A stretch of DNA of 7,509 bases. Origin: an uncultured Eubacteriales bacterium (GTDB taxonomy: Bacteria > Bacillota > Clostridia > Oscillospirales > Oscillospiraceae). This document shows positions 1 to 4,889 of this stretch, piece by piece. Where the stretch lies: positions 1-7,509 of the forward strand of contig UQQF01000071.1 in NCBI GenBank assembly GCA_900543085.1. Direction: 5' to 3'. Made by a program: the position numbers and the translations under genes. A model generated the notes under the pieces. That model searched no databases. It was not told the DNA's origin and saw only the letters and a program-made list of their open reading frames with translations. The first letter of the stretch is position 1; each line of letters opens with the position of its first letter.

Positions 1-17
1 TTTCGCTGCTCCTCCTC

Positions 18-48
18 TCCCGATGAGTGCGATTCGCACTCATCGGGA
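18..48. repeat. Perfect inverted repeat (hairpin 1)
   Basis: TCCCGATGAGTGC at 18-30 is exactly complementary to 36-48, a 13-bp stem that can be extended by a G-C pair around a 3-nt loop. Neither side is followed by a T-tract, so it does not look like an intrinsic terminator. It is the first of three perfect hairpins in the first 152 bases. Its role is unknown; an RNA structure in a 3' or 5' untranslated region is the simplest reading. Confidence 0.75.
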
Positions 49-70
49 ACCCGAAAATGATCTCAGTCCC

Positions 71-93
71 TTTCGCGCCCATGGGGCGCGAAA
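71..93. repeat. Perfect inverted repeat (hairpin 2)
   Basis: TTTCGCGCCC (71-80) pairs exactly with GGGCGCGAAA (84-93) around the loop ATG. There is no T-tract directly after it on either strand; on the plus strand a short TTTT comes only at 107-110. The left arm's first nine bases recur at 150-158, so the right arm has two possible partners. Confidence 0.7.
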
Positions 94-118
94 CTCTGCG
101 AGGCTCTTTTACAAGCTG

Positions 119-152
119 ACTCCCCGTCAACTTCGGTTGACGGGGAGTTTTT
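119..152 (+). terminator. Rho-independent terminator, UUCG tetraloop
   Basis: ACTCCCCGTCAAC (119-131) pairs perfectly with GTTGACGGGGAGT (136-148), giving 13 bp closed by a cUUCGg tetraloop on the plus strand and followed by five T (148-152). The extra-stable loop and the T-tract both point to termination of plus-strand transcription entering from a gene left of the window. On the minus strand the stem is followed by CAGCTTG, not a T-tract, so it is at best a weak terminator or a 3'-end stabiliser for the leftward phosphoesterase gene whose stop lies 22 bases away. Confidence 0.75.
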
Positions 153-173
153 CGCGCCTGACGCTTACCGCTA

Positions 174-662
174 TCACATGTATTCATCCCTGGGCAGCAT
201 GGGGAGTATCTTGGCGGCGATGCCGCCGGTGTCGGAGACGTCAATCTGCGCAAAGCTCGGCTCAGCGCCCAGCCCGGCCGAGCCGGGGTTGACGATAGTC
301 ATGCCGGCGGCGTAGTCGATGCGCGCGATGTGCGTGTGCCCGTAGAGCACCAGCTGCGCGCCGGAGAAGTGCGCGGCGTTGAGCAGCGAGTCCATCGTGC
401 TCTTGACGTAGTAGCGGTGCCCGTGCGTGGCAAAGACCTTGACCGACAGCGCGAAGAACTCCAGCGTGTCGGCCTCGCGGCTGGCAAAGTCGCAGTTGCC
501 GGGCACGGCGTAGAGCGGCAGGTCGGGGAACGCTTCCGCAAGCACGCGCGAATCGCGCATGTGGTCGCCCAGGTGGACGAGCATATCCGGCTGAACGCGG
601 CGGACGGCCTGAGCCAGAAGCTCGGTGCGCCCGTGCGTGTCTGAAAATACGGCCAGTCTCAT
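174..662 (-). CDS. YfcE/MJ0936-family metallophosphoesterase
   Basis: A 162-residue calcineurin-like phosphoesterase, the usual size for the small YfcE/YsnB group. All metal-binding motifs are present: SDTHG (D8, H10), LGDH (D33), PGNCD (N57), THGH (79-82) and GHTH (H109, H111), followed by the family NPGS (125-128). Family members are cytoplasmic, manganese-type phosphodiesterases active on model substrates; the physiological substrate is generally unknown. An upstream in-frame ATG at 701 exists, but the start at 662 is chosen because AGGAGGTG (671-678) sits 8 nt before it and the protein then begins directly at the beta strand of motif I. It stands alone, divergent from the three-gene cassette, rather than next to rdgB as in many Firmicutes. 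Confidence 0.93.
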   Translation of the reverse strand: MRLAVFSDTHGRTELLAQAVRRVQPDMLVHLGDHMRDSRVLAEAFPDLPLYAVPGNCDFASREADTLEFFALSVKVFATHGHRYYVKSTMDSLLNAAHFSGAQLVLYGHTHIARIDYAAGMTIVNPGSAGLGAEPSFAQIDVSDTGGIAAKILPMLPRDEYM

Positions 663-670
663 TGGACAGG

Positions 671-678
671 CACCTCCT
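671..678 (-). promoter_or_regulatory. Ribosome binding site of the phosphoesterase
   Basis: AGGAGGTG on the minus strand, a near-full anti-Shine-Dalgarno match, with an 8-nt spacer to the ATG at 662-660. It decides that start against the upstream ATG at 701, which has no such site. Confidence 0.85.
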
Positions 679-688
679 GGATCCCGGG

Positions 689-718
689 GCATATACTGCA
701 CTCGAAGGGGATAATGTT
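689..718 (+). promoter_or_regulatory. Possible sigma-F/G-like sporulation promoter
   Basis: GCATA (689-693) and GGATAATGTT (709-718), 15 bases apart, lie about 46 bases upstream of the first cassette gene. They resemble the Bacillus sigma-F pattern (GywTA, about 16 nt, GGnnAnAnTw) with one -10 mismatch and a spacer one base short. No convincing sigma-A -35 box with correct spacing was found in this intergenic region. The match is short and the assignment is tentative. Confidence 0.3.
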
Positions 719-752
719 TTAATATCTGTCTGAGCCGCCTCGGCGGCGGAAT

Positions 753-757
753 GGAGG
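753..757 (+). promoter_or_regulatory. Ribosome binding site of cassette gene 1
   Basis: GGAGG directly abuts the ATG at 758 but stands 6 nt before the ATG at 764, which makes the second ATG the likely start. A small GC-rich inverted repeat (GCCGCC 734-739 / GGCGGC 742-747) lies just upstream. Confidence 0.6.
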
Positions 758-763
758 ATGGCT

Positions 764-994
764 ATGGACATTGAGAAGTTCGCAAGCAGTCTGGACGAGG
801 GGATGCGCGCCAAGCTCGACGCGCTGTCGCAGACGAACGAGGCCAGGGCGCTGTCGGAGCTGTTCAGCGACGCCGAGCTGGCGCGCGCGTCCCAGTCCGG
901 CGACGAACAGGCGCTGCGCTCGATACTCAAGCGCGTGCTGGCCACAGGCGAGGGAAAACGCCTGGCGCAGATGCTGGGCGACGCGATGAAATAA
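764..994 (+). CDS. Small uncharacterised helical protein, cassette gene 1
   Basis: A 76-residue, charged, cytoplasmic protein, predicted from composition to be almost wholly alpha-helical, with no signal peptide, cysteine or recognisable catalytic motif. Visible segments are a helix near 2-20, SELFSDAEL (31-39), and a C-terminal SILKRVLATGEGKRLAQML stretch (53-71) with regular hydrophobic spacing. The ATG at 758 touches the GGAGG at 753-757 and cannot use it; the ATG at 764 has a 6-nt spacer and is chosen. The next gene follows 19 bases after the stop, so the two are surely co-transcribed. I do not recognise the family; similar small proteins in clostridia are annotated hypothetical. Coding status is supported by the RBS, the packing and the amino-acid composition. 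Confidence 0.75.
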   Translation: MDIEKFASSLDEGMRAKLDALSQTNEARALSELFSDAELARASQSGDEQALRSILKRVLATGEGKRLAQMLGDAMK

Positions 995-1013
995 GGAGAG
1001 GGGAGGGGCGCGC

Positions 1014-1346
1014 ATGGACGGCCTGGAAGATAAGCTCAACGCCATATTGTCCGACCCGGACGCCATGGGGCGCATCTCGGAGATGGCCAAGTCGCTCTTT
1101 GGGGAAAAGGGCGGGGAGCCGGGGGAGATCAGCTCCGGCGACGAGTCGCTTTTAAAGCGCGCCGCGGGGCTGCTGCGCGGCAGCTCCATGCGCGCGGACG
1201 AGTCGGCGGTGTTCGACGCGCTGCGCCCCTTCCTCTCCGACGAGAGGCGCGCGAGGCTCGACCGGGCAATAAAAATCGCGCGCCTTGCCTCGCTGGCGCG
1301 CATGGCCGGAGAGCTTGCCGACCTGGGAGGTGAGGGAGACGTATAA
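1014..1346 (+). CDS. Small uncharacterised protein, cassette gene 2
   Basis: A 110-residue soluble protein without signal peptide or membrane segment. It has three parts: an N-terminal helical piece (1-30, with LSDPDAMGRISEMAKSLFG at 12-30), a Gly/Ser/Glu-rich linker (31-45), and a C-terminal helical half in which LRPFLSDERRARLDRAIKIA (70-89) is followed by an Ala/Leu/Arg helix (RLASLARM). The start is well supported by GGGAGGGG (1001-1008) with a 5-nt spacer. Its stop codon overlaps the beginning of cassette gene 3. The 'PFLSDERRARLDRAIKIARL' type of C-terminus looks familiar from conserved hypothetical proteins of Clostridia, but that is memory, not a search, and no function is known to me. 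Confidence 0.8.
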   Translation: MDGLEDKLNAILSDPDAMGRISEMAKSLFGEKGGEPGEISSGDESLLKRAAGLLRGSSMRADESAVFDALRPFLSDERRARLDRAIKIARLASLARMAGELADLGGEGDV

Positions 1347-1779
1347 CCGCTACAACGGCAGCACGGGGCAGTTCATACGCCTGCCCGAGCCGTTTGACGA
1401 GCGAGAGCGCGAACACACTACATACGCGCCGCCGCGCGCTCCGGAGCCGCCTCCGACCCGGGATGGCGCAAGGCCGGAGCCGCCCCGCGAGCAGCGCCGG
1501 CCTCCCGGCGGCAGCGCTCCGCCGCATCGACCCGGCCAGGCGCCGCCTTCGCGCCCCGGAAGGCCGCAGAACAGGCCGCAGAGCCCCCGGCCTCCGATGC
1601 AGTCCGGGGGCGAAGGCTCGCTTGAGCGGCTGCTGAGCGGCTTCGGAGGAGCGCTCAGCGGCCGGCTGGGCAGCCTGAACACGGAGGATCTGCTGCTCCT
1701 GGCCATCGTGTACCTCATGTACCGCGAAAACGGCGACAAGCAGCTGCTTGTCGTGCTCGCCGCGCTGCTGCTGTTTTAG
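1330..1779 (+). CDS. Pro-rich protein with hydrophobic C-terminus, cassette gene 3
   Basis: About 149 residues if it starts at GTG 1330. Order of parts: a short N-terminal motif (TYNRYNGSTGQFIRLPEPF, 4-22), a long Pro/Arg-rich disordered linker (about 33-90), a Gly/Leu helix (LERLLSGFGGALSGRLGSLN, 98-117), then two 12-residue hydrophobic blocks (120-131 and 138-149) split by the polar RENGDKQ. Each block is too short for a normal membrane span, so it may be a hairpin, membrane-surface or assembly motif. The reading frame overlaps gene 2 by 17 nt. The start is uncertain: the purine-rich run 1325-1338 overlaps GTG 1330 and there is no in-frame ATG nearby; TTG 1285 is another option. Function unknown. 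Its stop overlaps the stop of the convergent gene. Confidence 0.7.
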   Translation: MRETYNRYNGSTGQFIRLPEPFDEREREHTTYAPPRAPEPPPTRDGARPEPPREQRRPPGGSAPPHRPGQAPPSRPGRPQNRPQSPRPPMQSGGEGSLERLLSGFGGALSGRLGSLNTEDLLLLAIVYLMYRENGDKQLLVVLAALLLF

Positions 1780-2489
1780 CTCTCCGGAGCCTCAAACAGG
1801 CTCTCGTCTGGGCTGCCCAGCTCGAAGGTGGTGGCGTCCATGCGGTAGATGAGGCTGCCGTCGTATGTCTCCGCGCCCATCAGCAGACCGCTGCCGACGG
1901 CGACGTATATCACGTTGATGTATCCGGTTTCGGGGTCTGTGTAGCGGCAGTGTATGCAGTCTATGCCGCTGTACTGCTGGTACCCGGCCGAAAGTATGTT
2001 TTCGACGGGGACATCCAGCACGTCCTCATAGGTGATGGAGCGCATCCAGGCGTCGGCGCTGCCGGAGTACGGCTCGGCGTATACGCCGGAGATGGAGTCG
2101 CTCCAGATATACAGCATACCGTCGGACACCAGCACGTTGCGGGTGCTGCCGCCTATGGCGGAGCGTATGCGCGTTCTGCCGCCGCTGACCCAGACCTGCA
2201 GCTCGCTCGTGGAGCTGCCGCCGTCCCAGAAGTCCTCGATGGTCACGGTGCAGGAATAGCTCTCCGCCCTGTTCAGCTCGGCCAGCACGGACTGGATGTT
2301 TTCAGTCGTCAGCTCGGCCAGGTCGTAGCCGGGCGCGGGCGTGGCCTCGACTCCGCCGCTCTCGCCCGGGGTGGGGAGGGCGACGTGGCTGGTCTCCACG
2401 CCCTGACCCATGAAAAACAGCGCGTAGATTATGACTGCCGCGGTCAGAGCCAGCAGCAGTATTATGAGAAGTCTGGTGCGCTTCTTCAT
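1776..2489 (-). CDS. Membrane-anchored extracytoplasmic protein of unknown function
   Basis: A 237-residue protein with a positively charged start (KKRTR), one strong membrane segment (about 7-27) and no lipobox cysteine, so it is probably a signal-anchored protein facing outward. A Pro/Gly/Thr-rich spacer (38-55) leads to a helical part (58-76) and a beta-rich domain with repeated aromatic strands (80-222), ending in DESLFEAPE. That layout and the ending remind me of LolA/MucB-like lipid-carrier folds; this is inference only. It has three cysteines (80, 178, 181), the last two as CIHC. Its ATG overlaps the wecB stop in an ATGA arrangement (2486-2489), so translation is coupled to wecB, which suggests a job in surface-polymer assembly or sensing. 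Confidence 0.85.
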   Translation of the reverse strand: MKKRTRLLIILLLALTAAVIIYALFFMGQGVETSHVALPTPGESGGVEATPAPGYDLAELTTENIQSVLAELNRAESYSCTVTIEDFWDGGSSTSELQVWVSGGRTRIRSAIGGSTRNVLVSDGMLYIWSDSISGVYAEPYSGSADAWMRSITYEDVLDVPVENILSAGYQQYSGIDCIHCRYTDPETGYINVIYVAVGSGLLMGAETYDGSLIYRMDATTFELGSPDESLFEAPES

Positions 2490-3634
2490 ACCGGCCTGAA
2501 CTCCTCGGGGGGCTCGTCCCTCAGCTTGTACACGTACTCGATCGCGTCCGCTATTCGCCGGGACGCCCTGCCGTCGCCGTAGGGGTTGACGGCCTGAGCC
2601 ATGCGCCGGTACTCGTCCGCGTCGTTCAAAAGCTCCGTGGCGAGGCGGAGGACGGTATCCCTGTCCGTTCCAGCGACCTTGACGGTGCCGGCCTCGACGG
2701 CCTCGGGACGCTCGGTCTCGCTGCGCAGCACCAGCACGGGCTTGCCCAGCGCGGGAGCCTCCTCCTGGAGCCCGCCGGAGTCGGTCATGACCATGTAGCT
2801 CCTGGCCATCAGCCGGTGCATGTCCACGGCGGAGAGCGGCTCAATGAGCGCGATGTTCCCGACGCCGCCCAGCTGCTCGCGCGCGGCCTCGCGCACGACG
2901 GGGCTGAGGTGCACGGGGTAGACCACGAGTATGTCAGGGTTCTCCAGCGCGAGCGCGCGCACGGCGGAGAAGATGTTCCGCATCGGCTCGCCGTAGTTCT
3001 CGCGCCTGTGGCAGGTGAGGGTCACTATGCGCCGGCCGGTGAAGTCCAGCGCGTTCAGCTCGTCCGAGGCGAAGCCCTCGCCGTGGGCGGTGTAGGCCAG
3101 GGCGTCTATGACCGTGTTGCCGGTGACAAAAACGCCGCCCTCCACGCCTTCGCGGCGCAGGTTCTCGGCGTTGCGCGCGGTGGGCGCGAAGTGCAGCGTG
3201 CACAGTTGGCCGGCGAGGCGGCGGTTCATCTCCTCCGGCCACGGCGACCAGCGGTCGAACGTGCGAAGCCCGGCTTCGACGTGGCCGCAGTTGATCTTGG
3301 CGTAGAAGGCCGCCAGCGCGGCGGCAAAGGTGGTCGTCGTGTCCCCGTGGACAAGCACGAGGTCGGGCTTGGCGGACTCGAACACGCCGCCCAGCCCATC
3401 CAGCACGCGCGTGGTTATCCCGGCGAGCGTCTGCCCGCTCTGCATGACGTTAAGGTCATAGTCCGGGCGTATGCCGAAGGCGTCCAGCACGCCGTCGAGC
3501 ATCTCGCGGTGCTGAGCCGTGACGCACACCTGGCTGTCTATGCCCTCGCGGCGGGCGAGCTCCAGCACCAGGGGCGCCATCTTTATCGCCTCCGGGCGCG
3601 TGCCGAATATGCTCATGACTTTAAGCTTCGTCAT
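2486..3634 (-). CDS. wecB: UDP-N-acetylglucosamine 2-epimerase, non-hydrolysing
   Basis: Full-length (382 residues) WecB/MnaA, which interconverts UDP-GlcNAc and UDP-ManNAc in the cytoplasm. Signature pieces are GTRPEAIKMAPL (11-22), QHREMLD (41-47, near the allosteric UDP-GlcNAc site of Gram-positive enzymes), HGDTTTT (D98), HVEAGLRT (E120), PWPEEMNRRL (E134), CHRREN (H209) and TDSGGLQEEAPALGKP (284-299), the UDP-binding loop. D98, E120, E134 and H209 correspond to the catalytic set known from the E. coli enzyme. AAGGAG lies 7 nt before the ATG. The start overlaps the end of the tagO-like gene by 14 nt and the stop overlaps the next start by 4 nt. Next to TagO, the product UDP-ManNAc most likely feeds a teichoic-acid linkage unit or other wall glycopolymer. 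Confidence 0.97.
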   Translation of the reverse strand: MTKLKVMSIFGTRPEAIKMAPLVLELARREGIDSQVCVTAQHREMLDGVLDAFGIRPDYDLNVMQSGQTLAGITTRVLDGLGGVFESAKPDLVLVHGDTTTTFAAALAAFYAKINCGHVEAGLRTFDRWSPWPEEMNRRLAGQLCTLHFAPTARNAENLRREGVEGGVFVTGNTVIDALAYTAHGEGFASDELNALDFTGRRIVTLTCHRRENYGEPMRNIFSAVRALALENPDILVVYPVHLSPVVREAAREQLGGVGNIALIEPLSAVDMHRLMARSYMVMTDSGGLQEEAPALGKPVLVLRSETERPEAVEAGTVKVAGTDRDTVLRLATELLNDADEYRRMAQAVNPYGDGRASRRIADAIEYVYKLRDEPPEEFRPV

Positions 3635-4757
3635 TGTGCTTCTCCTTGTGGTGGTGCAGCCCGTGGCTCTCCTCCACGCCGTCCAGGTTGGGGTCGACGG
3701 GCGGATGGTACTTGTGCCCGCGCAATGTGCGCTCGATGTAGATGCCGATGGCGACGGCGGCCAGCGCGGCCACGACTATCAGCCAGGTGCGCACAGCGCC
3801 GTCCGTGGCGAGCACCACGGCGCACAGGCCGAGTATCGCGGACAGCGAGTAGAGTATCGCCACGGCCTGCTTCTGGCTCAGACCCATGTCTATCAGCCTG
3901 TGGTGCAGGTGGCCGCGGTCGGGGTGCATGGGGCTCTGCCCTCGCAGTATGCGGCGGAAAAAGGCGCACACCGTGTCGAAAAGGGGCAGGAACAGGGCGA
4001 GTATGGGCACTACGAACGTGACCAGCGCATAGGTCTTGAACATGCCCACGACGGACACCGTGCTCAGCACGTAGCCCAGCAGCAGCGAGCCGGTGTCGCC
4101 CATGAAGATGCGCGCGGGGTTGAGGTTGTAGGGCATGAAGCCCAGGCAGGCGCCCATGAGCGCGGCCAGCAGCAGGGCGACGTCGCCCTCGCTCACCAGC
4201 AGGGCGACGACGAACATGGTCGTGCTGGCGATGGTGCTCACGCCGACGGCCAGGCCGTCCAGTCCGTCTATCAGGTTGACGCTGTTCGTGATGCCGACGA
4301 TCCAGAGTACCGTCACCGGTATGGCCAGCCAGCCGAGGAACAGCAGCTCGTTGTCGGAAAAAATATTGGGGTTTGAGAAGAACTCGATGACCACGTCGTG
4401 CGCGACGGCGATGACCGCCGCGGCTATCTGCACCAGCAGCTTTATCCATGCGCGCAGATTGACAACGTCGTCGATAGCGCCGCAGGCGACTATCAGCACC
4501 GAGCCGAGCAGGATGCCGCGCACCTGCCTGGTGATGTCCGAAAACAGCACTACGCTGAGCAGGAAGCCCAGGAATATGGCCAGCCCTCCCATGCGGGGGA
4601 TGGGGTGGTCGTGTACGCGGCGCTTCCCGTCAGGGACGTCTATGGCGCCCATTTTTGTTGCAAAGGCCTTGACCACCGGCGTGGCCGCAAAGCTTATGGC
4701 GAAAGCTATGGCGACGGCGAGCAGTATCCTCACCCACAGCTCCAGATTGAGCAGCAT
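3621..4757 (-). CDS. tagO: TagO/WecA-type undecaprenyl-P GlcNAc-1-P transferase
   Basis: A 378-residue polytopic membrane enzyme of the MraY/WecA/TagO family, with about ten to eleven hydrophobic segments. It would transfer GlcNAc-1-phosphate from UDP-GlcNAc to undecaprenyl phosphate on the inner membrane face, starting a wall or surface polymer. Family motifs are complete: RRVHDHPIPRMGG (46-58), AIDDVVNLRAWIKL (D97-type Mg site, 94-107), NSVNLIDGLDGLA (158-170), RIFMGDTGSLLLG (216-228) and HPDRGHLHHRL (278-288), the last marking WecA/TagO rather than MraY. The ATG has an AGGAGT site about 11 nt upstream, slightly far; no better in-frame start is seen. The tail (347-378) is hydrophilic and holds seven histidines. 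It is the first gene of the coupled tagO-wecB-unknown unit. Confidence 0.95.
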   Translation of the reverse strand: MLLNLELWVRILLAVAIAFAISFAATPVVKAFATKMGAIDVPDGKRRVHDHPIPRMGGLAIFLGFLLSVVLFSDITRQVRGILLGSVLIVACGAIDDVVNLRAWIKLLVQIAAAVIAVAHDVVIEFFSNPNIFSDNELLFLGWLAIPVTVLWIVGITNSVNLIDGLDGLAVGVSTIASTTMFVVALLVSEGDVALLLAALMGACLGFMPYNLNPARIFMGDTGSLLLGYVLSTVSVVGMFKTYALVTFVVPILALFLPLFDTVCAFFRRILRGQSPMHPDRGHLHHRLIDMGLSQKQAVAILYSLSAILGLCAVVLATDGAVRTWLIVVAALAAVAIGIYIERTLRGHKYHPPVDPNLDGVEESHGLHHHKEKHNDEA

Positions 4758-4823
4758 ATCTGAATAACACTCCTAAAGAGGTCTTTTTTACGGCGTCCGG
4801 CACGGCGGGGTGCATCGGCGCCG

Positions 4824-4860
4824 CGGGAGCTCCCCTTTCGGCGGGAAAGGGAAGCTCCCG
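4824..4860 (-). repeat. Long hairpin between trpS and tagO
   Basis: The arms 4824-4839 and 4845-4860 pair over 16 positions with one imperfect pair; on the minus strand that pair is G-U, on the plus strand it is a C/A mismatch, so the structure is better formed in the leftward transcript. The loop is five bases. No T-tract follows on the minus strand (GCGGCGCCG comes next), so it is not a canonical intrinsic terminator. It could be the trpS 3' end structure, an RNA-processing or stability element, or part of the tagO leader. Confidence 0.65.
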
Positions 4861-4889
4861 GAAACGGCAGAGTCACGCTCCGCCGCAGG

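Noticed and set aside
23..292. Open frame of about 89 codons through the left-edge hairpins
   Set aside because: It runs through three perfect hairpins and into the antisense of the phosphoesterase, has no ribosome binding site, and its composition is Arg/Ser-rich noise.
262..945. Minus-strand open frame spanning the phosphoesterase and cassette gene 1
   Set aside because: Crosses the intergenic region and two supported genes in the wrong frame; composition is Arg/Ala/Ser-rich with no motif.
1350..1739. Minus-strand open frame opposite cassette gene 3
   Set aside because: Gene 3 on the plus strand is favoured by operon position and its ordered hydrophobic tail; the antisense product is Gly/Arg/Ser low complexity.
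2816..4021. Very long open frame (about 400 codons) on the plus strand, antisense to wecB and tagO
   Set aside because: It covers two unmistakable genes on the other strand and its product is a low-complexity His/Val/Gly/Arg mix; this is the usual antisense open frame of GC-rich coding DNA.
4782..4788. T-run on the plus strand considered as a terminator
   Set aside because: No stable stem precedes it on the plus strand, and no plus-strand gene ends here; on the minus strand it is an A-run.
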